From Planctomycetaceae bacterium (GTDB taxonomy: Bacteria; Planctomycetota; Phycisphaerae; SM23-33): a stretch of 64,000 bases of DNA. The position numbers were made by a program, and so were the translations under genes. The stretch lies in the NCBI GenBank assembly GCA_039680605.1, contig JBDKTA010000033.1, forward strand, positions 98,960 to 162,959, given 5' to 3'. The notes beneath the pieces were generated by a model, which searched no databases, was not told the DNA's origin, and was given only the letters and a program-made list of their open reading frames with translations. Positions 1 to 8,219 of the stretch are shown here, one piece after another (position 1 is the stretch's first letter; each line of letters begins with the position of its first letter).

Positions 1-374
1 AGCGTGCCGCAGATGAAGACCTCATCGCCGGTTACGGCACGGATGCGGTGCAGCAGTTCGCCTTCGCCGTCGCCGATCTCTTCCACCTCCATCGCCCCGT
101 GAAGCCCCAGGAACAGCGCGTCCAGCGGCATGGCGGCGGCGATCTTCTCGACCATCTCGCCGGCGATGCGATCGAACGCGTCGCGCGTGATGCGCCCAGA
201 CGGGCCCGCCGAGGCGAACATCAACTGCTTCACGTCGTGGCCGTCGGCCAGAATCTGCCGCCAGGCGGCATCTTTAACCTCGCCTCCCCGGGCAACGCCG
301 AAGTCTTCGTACCGCGTCGGCATCGTCGAGAAGGTATTGGTCTCATGAGACCAGCCCGCCGTGGCTATTCGCAT
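1..374 (-). CDS. M81 family (MlrC-like) metallopeptidase, N-terminal part
   Basis: Truncated by the window edge: only the first 124 codons are present, reading leftward from an ATG at 372-374. The protein begins MRIATAGWSHETNTFS and later has LDALFLGLHGAM and the acidic run EVEEIGDGEGELL. These match the N-terminal (DUF1485) part of the MlrC family, first known for microcystin breakdown and otherwise of broad, mostly unknown substrate range. The SHETNTFS motif supplies conserved His and Glu of the metal site. A CGGAG stretch lies about 7 bases before the ATG. No signal peptide is seen, so it is probably cytoplasmic. The catalytic C-terminal half is outside the window, so the substrate cannot be guessed. 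Confidence 0.8.
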   Translation of the reverse strand, partial: MRIATAGWSHETNTFSTMPTRYEDFGVARGGEVKDAAWRQILADGHDVKQLMFASAGPSGRITRDAFDRIAGEMVEKIAAAMPLDALFLGLHGAMEVEEIGDGEGELLHRIRAVTGDEVFICGT

Positions 375-700
375 AGTAAGCTCCGGAGTCGACTGCGGTA
401 GCATGGGCACCTGCCTGCCGGCAGGCAGGTCTTGCCCATGAGTAGCACGGGCGTCTCGCCCGTGCAAACCGGGACATGGCCGAGACGGCCATGCTACTCA
501 CGGGCGGGACGCCCGTGCTACGGGGTCATTCTATCCGTGGTCGCCCGCAATGCAAAGCTTCGATGAAAACCGGTAAAAATTGGGCGACCCTGTGCCTCTT
601 CCGCCGTGTTGAATAGGGCTTGAACGAGACCTGGCCCGTTCCACCGTCGGGACGTTGGCTTGAGGTCGAGAAACCCTGTTGAGCTATTGGGAAAGATCAC
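375..700. repeat. Intergenic region with stacked palindromes
   Basis: Bases 400-523 are a run of four hairpins. The first is built on GGGCACCTGCC/GGCAGG with flanking CATGGGC/GCCCATG. It is followed by units of the form GTAGCACGGGCGTCTCGCCCGTG and ATGGCCGAGACGGCCAT, the last one inverted and ending GCCCGTGCTAC near 521. The same unit recurs at 7984-8063, 18138-18164 and 53953-54041. Bases 524-700 hold no gene I can support; they form the leader of the following lipoprotein gene. Confidence 0.8.
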
Positions 701-1327
701 ATGCAGAGAAACAGACGCTATCCGCTTATCGTTCTGGTTGCAGCTTTGGGTCTGGTCGCTACCGGCTGCGAGCAGCAGTCCGCCAAGATCGACGCCGGCG
801 ACGCCAAGGCGCCCGTTGATACGCCCGCTGTGGTTGTCAAACCGGCGCCTGCCGAAAAGCCCGCTCCCGCCGTCAAGAACGGCGCTGCGGCCAAACGCCC
901 GGCGCAGGCGGTTCTGCCCGAACCGGTCGATAAGGCCGTCCGGACGCTCTATGCCAAGGCCCCCTACCACAAGATCGAAACCGCCCAGTGCGAAGGCCTC
1001 GACGTCTACACGGTACACGTGGCGCGGATGGCCACCAAGGTCGTCGTCACCGCCGACGGCGCGATCCTCATGGTCGGCCGCCAGCTTCCGCTCAAGGACC
1101 TGCCCAAGGACGTGGCCGAGACCATCACCAAGACCTACGGCGCTTCGACGCTGAAGATCACCAAGGACGACGTTCGCGCCGAGATCACCAAGAGCGGCGA
1201 GACGGCCTCGGTCGTCAAGGTCGAGCCCATCCGCACGTTCTATGAAGTACAGGTCATTCGCGCCGACGATGCCAAGAACCACAAAGGCTACATGCGCGTG
1301 GATGACAAGGGCAAGATAATGAAGTAA
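701..1327 (+). CDS. Secreted lipoprotein, PepSY-like domain
   Basis: A 208-residue lipoprotein. The N-terminus has RR, a hydrophobic stretch and the lipobox VATGC, with the lipidated Cys at residue 23, so it is predicted to be membrane-anchored and periplasmic. Residues 24-75 are Ala/Pro/Lys-rich linker. Residues 80-208 alternate short beta-type segments with DLPKDVAETITKTYG and VEPIRTFYEVQVI, a layout resembling PepSY-like small periplasmic domains. The match is to a fold type only; no enzyme motif is seen. Only a weak ribosome site (GGGAAAG) precedes the ATG. A strong hairpin terminator follows about 40 bases after the stop, so it is probably monocistronic. Confidence 0.65.
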   Translation: MQRNRRYPLIVLVAALGLVATGCEQQSAKIDAGDAKAPVDTPAVVVKPAPAEKPAPAVKNGAAAKRPAQAVLPEPVDKAVRTLYAKAPYHKIETAQCEGLDVYTVHVARMATKVVVTADGAILMVGRQLPLKDLPKDVAETITKTYGASTLKITKDDVRAEITKSGETASVVKVEPIRTFYEVQVIRADDAKNHKGYMRVDDKGKIMK

Positions 1328-1366
1328 TGGGACTGGTTGACCGGTTGACTGGTTGTCGCAATGCAC

Positions 1367-1401
1367 AGCGGGCGGCGAATCTTCGAGACTCGCCGCCCGC
1401 T
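1367..1401 (+). terminator. Rho-independent terminator
   Basis: Perfect 12-bp stem AGCGGGCGGCGA / TCGCCGCCCGCT with an 11-base loop, followed by TTGTTT. It lies 40 bases after the lipoprotein stop and 30 bases before the stop of the convergent PEP-CTERM gene, so it may serve both. Confidence 0.75.
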
Positions 1402-1430
1402 TTGTTTGAACTCAAGGCGTCAATGCGGCG

Positions 1431-2579
1431 TTAGTTCCGCTTGCGTCGCAGCAGGACAGCCAGGCCGCCGACAACCACCATGGCCATCGTTGCCGGCTCG
1501 GGAACGTCACCGACTTGCGCCCGGAGGTGGTAGGTCACGTTTCCTGCCGACGTGACGAACACCAGGTCGGTCGTCTTGAGACCGGTGGTGAACGCCCCGC
1601 CAAACCCGATGCTGTATTGGGCGCTTTGGCCGCCGGCAAGCGAAATTGGAATGTCTCCGACGAGGGTGAAGAACCCGCCGTCGGCCGTCGTTGGGTAGGC
1701 CGACGTAATACTCAACAGGCTCGCGGCGACGCCGTTATTCCCGATTGTGACCAGCCGGTCGTCACCGGCCTGCCCCACGTCGAGGGTGCCGAAATCGATC
1801 GTGTACTCGGTCGCGGGATTGGCAAACAGAACCGGCTCCTCTGCCCACTGATACACTGTGACATTGTCCATCAGAAGTTGGGTGTTGAGTGTGCGGGTCG
1901 TTTCCTCGAACCCAATCTGCAGAGTCTGGCCCAAATTTATGCTGTCTGTGCTGACTACAGTTCGCCATGTCCTGTTACCGTTGACTATGTCCCCGGCGGT
2001 ATCCCAATCAGGAGGGAGAATCTTCGAGGGATCGCTCAGCGGATCAGACGTGTAGGTATTAGTGTTATCCCAATAGAGCGTAACCTTTGTCCATCCGGAA
2101 CTGGAAAGTTGATCAGACTTCGGTTCTCCCAGGTTGGTCTTGGTAATCCATCCGGTATTGCTGTTCATGAACCCGGCGTAGAATTTATAGCTATACCCTG
2201 TATTGCTGAGATAAAACTCGATCTTGTACAGCCTGCTCTCAACGACATACCCCCCCCAAGGATCGTGTATCACCCGGCCCAAGGTATTCGTAATCCCGCC
2301 TGAACTGGAAAAGAGCACCGCATCGTTTGTCATGCCGGCGACCCTCTTGATTGAGGGAGTACCTGACGTAGTTGTTGTTGCTACCTGCCATCCATTTGAA
2401 AACAGGAGGTGGTTGTCAAGAGTGCCGTTGCCGCTTGGGCTGGAGTAGGAGGTCCCCAGACCTGCGTTCGAAAAGTCCCCGTTGGTCAGGTTCATGTCGA
2501 CCCAAGCACCGGCACCGGCCGAACTGCAGGCAAAGGCGACGACGGCAACTGCGGTCACAGAGAACGTGAGATGGCGCAT
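1431..2579 (-). CDS. PEP-CTERM sorting domain protein with ASPM/choice-of-anchor-like domain
   Basis: A 382-residue secreted protein. The ATG at 2577-2579 is preferred over an upstream in-frame TTG because it is preceded by GGAGAAGGAGAA and opens a classical signal peptide (MRHLTFSVTAVAVVAFACSS). Residues 25-235 look like a jelly-roll/CBM-type beta domain that is typical of extracellular Planctomycete proteins. Residues about 245-355 (TIDFGTLDVGQAG, LVTIGNNG, YSIGFGG) resemble choice-of-anchor/ASPM-SPD2 beta-sandwich domains. The C-terminus is VPEPATMAMVVVGGLAVLL followed by RRKRN: the PEP motif, a membrane segment and a basic tail recognised by exosortase. No exosortase gene lies in this window. 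Binding target is unknown. Confidence 0.85.
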   Translation of the reverse strand: MRHLTFSVTAVAVVAFACSSAGAGAWVDMNLTNGDFSNAGLGTSYSSPSGNGTLDNHLLFSNGWQVATTTTSGTPSIKRVAGMTNDAVLFSSSGGITNTLGRVIHDPWGGYVVESRLYKIEFYLSNTGYSYKFYAGFMNSNTGWITKTNLGEPKSDQLSSSGWTKVTLYWDNTNTYTSDPLSDPSKILPPDWDTAGDIVNGNRTWRTVVSTDSINLGQTLQIGFEETTRTLNTQLLMDNVTVYQWAEEPVLFANPATEYTIDFGTLDVGQAGDDRLVTIGNNGVAASLLSITSAYPTTADGGFFTLVGDIPISLAGGQSAQYSIGFGGAFTTGLKTTDLVFVTSAGNVTYHLRAQVGDVPEPATMAMVVVGGLAVLLRRKRN

Positions 2580-2681
2580 TTCTCCTTCTCCTTCCAAACA
2601 ATCACGTGAACCACTATGCTTCTTGTTCGCCCGGACGGTCCTCTACACCGGCCGGACGCCTCTTCTCAATCTGCACCGGAA

Positions 2682-2710
2682 AGTATACCGCGCTACGTCA
2701 TTTTCTCCAA
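2682..2710 (-). promoter_or_regulatory. Predicted sigma-70-type promoter of the PEP-CTERM gene
   Basis: On the minus strand a -10 box TATACT (2682-2687) lies 17 bases from a weaker -35 TTGGAG (2705-2710). Transcription would give a leader of roughly 100 bases before the ATG at 2579. This is a prediction from consensus only. Confidence 0.4.
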
Positions 2711-2819
2711 GCAAAAACCAACAAAAGCAGCATTAACCGGGCAAGAAATGTAACTTATGCCTGCACAAAGGCATAGCAGCCTTCATCGAACGCTTGCGAC
2801 GAAACTTCTGTCGCCGGCT

Positions 2820-5800
2820 CTACTTCGGCGACAACGCCACGGTTGTCTGGAAATTGTACGGGCACCCGCAGCCGCTGGAGGCCTCGGGCATCAGCAGCAA
2901 TCCGCATGCCGCCACCATATTCACGTAGCAGCCTGGGCGCACGCCCACGAACTTGTGGAAATCCGCCGTGCTCGTCGTGTCCACCAAGCCCGGATTTCCC
3001 GCGCGGTAGAACAGCATATTCTCCGACGCCGAGACCGTGCCGCAGCCGCCGAAACCCGCGCCCCACTTCCACGGTTCGCTGCCGGTCGAACGTTTCTCCC
3101 CGCTGCGAAGGTCGTAGGCGAACGGCTCGTCATAAACCCATTTGCCGGTGATGACAGGCGCTCGCAGGAACGCGCTGCAGTGGTGCATCGGCTGGTTGCC
3201 CGTCACCGACCAGAGCTTCTTGATCCCGCCGTCGTCGGCGCTGAAGGCCGTCATGCCCGTCATGCTCGCCGCCAGCAGGATTCCCCGCCCCAGGCGAAGC
3301 TGCTGGTAGTCGGACAGAGCTTCCTCCCACTGGAATCGTTCCTTTCCGTCAGCCAGATTGAGAACCTTGATCTTGCCCTTGAGCGGCGCCTCGGGCGTTG
3401 CCACCGGCGGGGGCGGGCGGCGACCGCGGCGGCTCTTGGCGGCCGCCACTTCCGGAACGCTGACGCGGTCGATGAGGTAGACCTTGTCGGAGCCCAGGGC
3501 GATGGCGTTATGCGGGACGACGTCCGCGGCCGAGTAGACCCACTTGACCGCACCGGTCTTCTTGTCGACGCCGAAGATGTACTTGGATTCCTTGGCCAGG
3601 CCGATGATCCCCAGCACCTGACCGACCATCGGACCGGTGTAGTCGTCGCCCTCGCTGGCGTAGTCCCAGCCGTGCGCGAGGGTCTTTGGCGAATCGTTCC
3701 ATGCCACCACCGACCCGACGATCGTATCGCCCTGACTGGCCATGTAGCCCCAGATCAGGTGTTCGGCCGGACCGGCCTTGTCCAGCGCAAGGTGGCGGTT
3801 GACAGGGTCGATCGCCTGACCATTGACGGTCATCAGCGCCCGCGCGTTGGCCAGGCGGTAGCTGGCCGTGTTGGCGAACTTGTACGTGCGCTTGTTGACG
3901 CTTTTGCCGTCATCGCTGGAATTGAGGATGGCGCCGAAGGTAAAGTCCGTCGGCTTCTCGCCCGTGAGTTTGATCACATCGTTCCAGGCGATCTTGACGC
4001 GGGTGGTGCCGGGCAGAGCCGTGGCGGTGACCGCCGGAGCTTTGGCCAGCGGTCCGGACGCGACGCGCGGCTTCGGGTCTTCCGCCGATGCCGGCACAAC
4101 GATCAGGTGGAAGGCGCCACTTCCATAGAGCCCGTGGCGCTTCTGGGCGGATCGCATGTCGAAGAACAACTCCCAGGCGTCGCCGCGCACGGGCAGGCTT
4201 TCAGACTGGGCGTTGGTCACTTTCGTGTCGGGGGCTGTGAGCGTCAGTTCCAGACCGTCGGCGGCAGCGGCGATCTGCACGCTGGCGCCGCCGTCGAGCT
4301 CGATCTTTTGCGAAGCCGCAAGCGGAAAGACCGGTTGAGCGGCGGGGATGTGGTAGGTGTTCTTGATCGCCCCGGTGTCGGCGTCGAGGCGCAGGCAGAG
4401 GTCGGCGGTGGTGATGTAGACGCTGTCGTCATCGGCGACCATGTTGCCGCCCCAGATGTCCACCACGCGCCGCTGCACCGCCGGCAGCTCGCGCGTCCAG
4501 AGCTCGCGGCCGTTGTAGGCGTCGGCGGCGATGATGCTGTGCTGTCCGAGAATGAACATGCGCCCGTTGCTGGTGACCGGGGCCGTGCCGCGCAGGTGGC
4601 GGTTCATGATGCGGGCGGGACCGGGCTTGCCGAACCACAGCACCTGCAGAGGCCACTTGACGTTGGCGTCGCCGCTGGAGGCGCTGTTGCCGGCGTCGGC
4701 GTACTGGTGGTTCCACTCCGTCGCGCCGGGCAGCTTGCCGCGCACGGCCTTCTGGATGCCCCCGGCCAGCGGGCTTCGCGCCAGCGGGTCGCCCTCGATC
4801 CACTGCCCCGTGACGGCCGGCAGGGCGTACGCCGCCCCGCCGTAAGGCCTCAGCACCCGCCCCACCGCCGCGGGTTTGAAGCCGCCCTGTTGAACGACCA
4901 CGAGATTGGCAAAGTAATCGCCATAGGGAAGATCGCCGGCGGGAACATGATGCACCGCCACGCGCGTGCCGTACAGACCGGCGGCCGAGAGCTTCTCACG
5001 AGCGGCGGCGACCTTCTTTTCATCCGGCTCGGCGCAATAGATCATGAGCTTGGACTGATACGCCAATTCAACGGCCAGACTGCCATCGCCGGCGCCGATG
5101 AGCAGGCAGTAACCGCTGGTAAGTCTGGAGTCTTTGAGTATCTGCCCGGCCACCGGATCGGCCATGCCCGTCGCCGGTTCCCTCAGGGCCGGCTTTTGTG
5201 CCTGACCCGCGCCGCCGGCGCCGAAGCAGTAGATCTTCCCGGCGGTGGTGCTGACGATGAGCTTTCCGTCGGCCACGGCCAGACCGCGGGCCTCGCCCTC
5301 GACCGGCGCGCTCCAGTGTACCTTGCCATCCTGGGCGGACAGCACGGTGACGATCTTGTCGCCGCCGGCGACGACCGCGTTGCCCGTCGCGATCAGGCAC
5401 ACGACGTCTTTGACCGGCGCCGACCACTTGGCCGCCAGGCCCGGAACCGCCAGGGCGCTGACTTCCGCATCGCCGCCGGCGTAGACCGCATCCGGCGCCA
5501 CTGCCGCCACCGTCTTGCCTCGCAGCGAGCCCATCGGCTTGCTCATGTTGGGCGGCCAGATCGTCACCGACGCCGCCCGCGGGCGAAACGCCGGGCTGGC
5601 CATGCCGGGGAGGTTCTCGTTGCCCTTGTCGGGCCCCTGACCGGTGACGGCCGCATTGGCCCCCGACATGATCCACGCGAACGCGCCGATGCCTTTGAAC
5701 GATCCGCCGTTGCGGTCGGTCATGCAGATCGGTCCGCGCCCGGCGGGAAAGATCAGGCTCATCGCCGTCGCGGCCATGTATCCCTGCGGCGTGAAGTCCG

Positions 5801-6452
5801 CGTTGGGCTGCGTCTTGGAGATCTCGCTGCCGTCGGAGGCCTTCAAAGCCACCAGCCACACGCCGTCCATCGGCCACATGCCTGCCGTGAAGTACACCGT
5901 GCCGTCGACGACCACCAACCCGCTGCGCAGCGGCCAGTGCCCGATCATCTGCTCGTTGCCGATAATGCGATGGTCAGCCGGTCCGCCGCGGACTTTCCAG
6001 ATGCACTTGCCGTCGGCGGCCGACAGGCAATACACCATCCCGTCGTCGCCGGCGACATAGACCTTGCCCTCGACGACCTGCGGGGCGAATCGCACGGGGC
6101 CTTCGGTGTAGAACGTCCAGCGCGTCTTGCCGCCGGCCGTCTCGATGGCGCGGACTGTGTGCTCGCTGCTGGAGCCGACGTACATCACGCCGCCGGCGAT
6201 CACCGGCTGGGCGGCGTAATCAAAATCCATCATCAGGCGCTCGCGCACCGGCTCGGGCCACGCCGGAGCGGGCGCGGCGCCGGCGTGCGTCCACTGAAGA
6301 TTCAGTCCCGCCGGCAGAACGTCGGCCGTATAACCGCTGTGACCGACATCGCCGCGATACGCCGGCCAATCGGCGGCAGACAGCGGAATGGTTGCGGCCA
6401 ATAGGAACCAGGAGGCGAGACACACGAGTCGAATACCGGCATGAAAACGCAT
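2820..6452 (-). CDS. Giant secreted PQQ-propeller (BamB-like) protein with SAM-methyltransferase-like and CBM9-like inserts
   Basis: A 1210-residue exported protein; the signal peptide ends near LSAADWPAYRG. WPAYRGD is the usual first strand of Planctomycete PQQ-like beta-propellers. Residues about 27-430 form a first propeller, with repeated blades of the kind AIETAGGKTRWTF and LSAADGKCIWKV. Residues about 440-550 have a Rossmann/methyltransferase look (LIGAGDGSLAVEL, the acidic YCAEPDE, then LPYGDYFANLVVV). Residues about 690-860 resemble a CBM9/DOMON-like sandwich (DAWELFFDMRSAQKRHG). A second propeller closes the protein. Clear PQQ ligands or methyltransferase catalytic residues were not identified, so the domains may be scaffolds. 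An AAGGAG precedes the ATG, directly after a GCGGCAGC palindrome. Confidence 0.8.
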   Translation of the reverse strand: MRFHAGIRLVCLASWFLLAATIPLSAADWPAYRGDVGHSGYTADVLPAGLNLQWTHAGAAPAPAWPEPVRERLMMDFDYAAQPVIAGGVMYVGSSSEHTVRAIETAGGKTRWTFYTEGPVRFAPQVVEGKVYVAGDDGMVYCLSAADGKCIWKVRGGPADHRIIGNEQMIGHWPLRSGLVVVDGTVYFTAGMWPMDGVWLVALKASDGSEISKTQPNADFTPQGYMAATAMSLIFPAGRGPICMTDRNGGSFKGIGAFAWIMSGANAAVTGQGPDKGNENLPGMASPAFRPRAASVTIWPPNMSKPMGSLRGKTVAAVAPDAVYAGGDAEVSALAVPGLAAKWSAPVKDVVCLIATGNAVVAGGDKIVTVLSAQDGKVHWSAPVEGEARGLAVADGKLIVSTTAGKIYCFGAGGAGQAQKPALREPATGMADPVAGQILKDSRLTSGYCLLIGAGDGSLAVELAYQSKLMIYCAEPDEKKVAAAREKLSAAGLYGTRVAVHHVPAGDLPYGDYFANLVVVQQGGFKPAAVGRVLRPYGGAAYALPAVTGQWIEGDPLARSPLAGGIQKAVRGKLPGATEWNHQYADAGNSASSGDANVKWPLQVLWFGKPGPARIMNRHLRGTAPVTSNGRMFILGQHSIIAADAYNGRELWTRELPAVQRRVVDIWGGNMVADDDSVYITTADLCLRLDADTGAIKNTYHIPAAQPVFPLAASQKIELDGGASVQIAAAADGLELTLTAPDTKVTNAQSESLPVRGDAWELFFDMRSAQKRHGLYGSGAFHLIVVPASAEDPKPRVASGPLAKAPAVTATALPGTTRVKIAWNDVIKLTGEKPTDFTFGAILNSSDDGKSVNKRTYKFANTASYRLANARALMTVNGQAIDPVNRHLALDKAGPAEHLIWGYMASQGDTIVGSVVAWNDSPKTLAHGWDYASEGDDYTGPMVGQVLGIIGLAKESKYIFGVDKKTGAVKWVYSAADVVPHNAIALGSDKVYLIDRVSVPEVAAAKSRRGRRPPPPVATPEAPLKGKIKVLNLADGKERFQWEEALSDYQQLRLGRGILLAASMTGMTAFSADDGGIKKLWSVTGNQPMHHCSAFLRAPVITGKWVYDEPFAYDLRSGEKRSTGSEPWKWGAGFGGCGTVSASENMLFYRAGNPGLVDTTSTADFHKFVGVRPGCYVNMVAACGLLLMPEASSGCGCPYNFQTTVALSPK

Positions 6453-6465
6453 TACAGCTCCTTTT

Positions 6466-6493
6466 GGAGTGCGGCAGCCTTAGCTGCCGCTTT
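6466..6493. repeat. GCGGCAGC palindrome before the propeller gene
   Basis: GCGGCAGCCTTAGCTGCCGC (6471-6490) flanked by GGAGT. Read on the minus strand it ends in CACTCC and is followed at once by AAAAGGAG, the ribosome site of the leftward 1210-residue gene. Related copies occur at 6641-6665, 10739-10766 and 10789-10817. Confidence 0.85.
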
Positions 6494-6636
6494 CGGAGTT
6501 GTTCAGAAACTTCCAAAACGGGCAGTTACGGCTGACAGTCACTAGAGTATAACCCCTCTGGCCTGCCGCAAGGTTGACGATCTTTCGCTATTGCCCGCCG
6601 AGGCGGGTTAAGGTATACGGCCATTTGAGAAACTCC

Positions 6637-6665
6637 AAAAGCGGCAGCTAAGGCTGCCGCACTCC
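6637..6665. repeat. GCGGCAGC palindrome before the PHP gene
   Basis: GCGGCAGCTAAGGCTGCCGC (6641-6660) then ACTCC, inverted relative to the copy at 6466-6493. It is followed directly by the AGAAGGAG ribosome site of the gene at 6682. A different small palindrome, CCCGCCGAGGCGGG, lies at 6594-6607. Confidence 0.85.
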
Positions 6666-6681
6666 ATAGAAGGAGACCGCC

Positions 6682-7986
6682 ATGGACCCCCAATATCGCC
6701 ACTTTGACGTGCATCCGAAGATCGTTCCTGCCGGCAAGGAATGCACCGTCACCGTCCGCCCGCTGTATCCGCACGCGGCGTTTCCCGTCGACTATAAGTG
6801 GGAAGTGATGGCCGTCTCGCGCGAGCGGGTCATCGACCGCACCAGCTATCAAAGCGTCGGCACGCGCCCGGCCGTCACGCTTCACGAAGACGGCTCGTTG
6901 AGCTTTCCCTTCCGCTTCGAGGGCGAGCAGGAGCACCGCTTCCGCATCCAGGGCGGCAAGGGCGAGCACACGATCGTCCGCGGCGACTTCAACGTCTACT
7001 CTCTCGATGCCGACCTCTACTCCCGCCGCCCGTACAAGGGCGACCTGCACCTGCACACCATCTACAGCGACGGCAAGTGCAGCCCGGCGTACATGGCCGC
7101 ACGCTGCCGCGAGTTGGGGCTGGACTTCCTGGCCATCACCGACCACCACACCTACCAGGGCTCCGTCGAGGCCATCGCTGCTTATAAGGATGCGCCGGTC
7201 GACGTGCGGCTGTACGGCGGCGAAGAAGTCCACCCGCCGGGCAACTGGGTTCACATGGTCAACTTCGGCGGCTCGCAAAGCGTCAACGCACTGATCGGCC
7301 AGGACAAGGACGCGTACCTGAAAGCCGTGGCTGAAATTGAAAAGACGCTGCCCGACATGCAAGGCCTCGCCCGACATCAGTACGCCTCGTGCGTGTGGTG
7401 CTACCGGCAGATCCAGGCCGGCGGCGGGCTGGCCGTGCTGTGCCATCCGCACTGGAACTACTGGTTCGCCTACAGCGTCTCCGAGCCGGAGCTGGTGCGG
7501 CACTTTGCCGACTGGCCCTGCGACGCCCTGGAGCTCATCGGCGGGTACTCGCTCAAGGAAGTCGACTGCAACGTGCTGCAGGTGGCCCGCTGGCGCGACG
7601 CCTGCGTCAAGCACGGGCGCGACTTCCCCATCGTCGGCGCCTCCGACGCCCATTCGGCCGACGAGACCGACCACATCCTGGGCTGGTACTACACGATCGT
7701 CTTCTCGCCGACGCTCGAGCTGGCCGACCTGGTCGCCTCGATCAAGGCCGGGTATTCGGTAGCCGTCGAGGCGATCCCCGGCCAGACGCCTCGCGTTCAC
7801 GGAACGTACCGCATGACCAAGTACGCGTACTTCGCACTGAACGAACTGTTCGGCCAGCACGACGAGTACTGCCGCGAGGAAGGCCGCCTGATGCGCGCCT
7901 ACGCCGCCGGCGACCCCGCCGCCGCAGCCGCCCTGGCCGCGTTGCAAGGCCGCTGCGCCAAATGGCTGGAGGCCTGCCGTCAGTAG
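6682..7986 (+). CDS. PHP-domain metallo-phosphoesterase (CehA/McbA-like)
   Basis: A 434-residue cytoplasmic protein (no signal peptide). Residues 1-110 form a beta-rich N-terminal domain. A PHP domain follows, with the metal-binding motifs KGDLHLHTIYSDG, ITDHHTYQG, GGEEVH, LCHPHWNY and ASDAHSADE. All conserved His/Asp/Glu of the trinuclear site appear to be present, so a metal-dependent phosphoesterase or related hydrolase is expected. Substrate is unknown; CehA/McbA relatives act on carbamate esters, others on phosphate esters. The ATG has a good AAGGAG 6 bases upstream. The TAG stop is the first part of a palindromic repeat unit. Confidence 0.85.
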   Translation: MDPQYRHFDVHPKIVPAGKECTVTVRPLYPHAAFPVDYKWEVMAVSRERVIDRTSYQSVGTRPAVTLHEDGSLSFPFRFEGEQEHRFRIQGGKGEHTIVRGDFNVYSLDADLYSRRPYKGDLHLHTIYSDGKCSPAYMAARCRELGLDFLAITDHHTYQGSVEAIAAYKDAPVDVRLYGGEEVHPPGNWVHMVNFGGSQSVNALIGQDKDAYLKAVAEIEKTLPDMQGLARHQYASCVWCYRQIQAGGGLAVLCHPHWNYWFAYSVSEPELVRHFADWPCDALELIGGYSLKEVDCNVLQVARWRDACVKHGRDFPIVGASDAHSADETDHILGWYYTIVFSPTLELADLVASIKAGYSVAVEAIPGQTPRVHGTYRMTKYAYFALNELFGQHDEYCREEGRLMRAYAAGDPAAAAALAALQGRCAKWLEACRQ

Positions 7987-8063
7987 CACGGGCGTCTCGC
8001 CCGTGTGTGGCATGGGCGTCTCGCCCATGCTCTTGCCGTGTGGCATGGGCGTCCCGCCCATGC
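7984..8063. repeat. Three tandem GGGCGTC palindromes
   Basis: Units GCACGGGCGTCTCGCCCGTG (7986-8005), GCATGGGCGTCTCGCCCATG (8010-8029) and GCATGGGCGTCCCGCCCATG (8043-8062). The variation in the arms is compensatory (CACGGGC/GCCCGTG versus CATGGGC/GCCCATG), so the hairpin is kept. The TAG stop of the PHP gene is the TAG that introduces the first unit. Confidence 0.85.
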
Positions 8064-8092
8064 TCCCCGATCTGATTTCACGTTCAGAGACA

Positions 8093-8111
8093 CGCACAAC
8101 GGAGTTGTGCG
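8093..8111. repeat. GCACAAC-GGA-GTTGTGC palindrome
   Basis: An 8-bp stem with a three-base loop. The identical core occurs inside ligD (22079-22099) and before the secreted gene at 39134 (39061-39079), so this is a dispersed family. Confidence 0.85.
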
Positions 8112-8219
8112 TGGCACCCATCCGGGGAACGTGGCCGGAACATTTTCCGAACTTTTCCGAGATCGTTAATTGGCATCGCCCGATATACTATGGATGTCGT
8201 TTCAAAAGGAGCTGAGGAA

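Noticed and set aside
2757..6404. Open reading frame of more than 1200 codons on the plus strand opposite the propeller gene
   Set aside because: The protein is Arg/His/Ala-rich with no domain sense, as expected of an antisense frame in GC-rich coding DNA; the opposite strand has signal peptide, ribosome site and clear domains.
7984..8063. CRISPR array (three similar units in a row)
   Set aside because: The units are self-palindromic with irregular short spacing and no unique spacers; the same units occur singly elsewhere.
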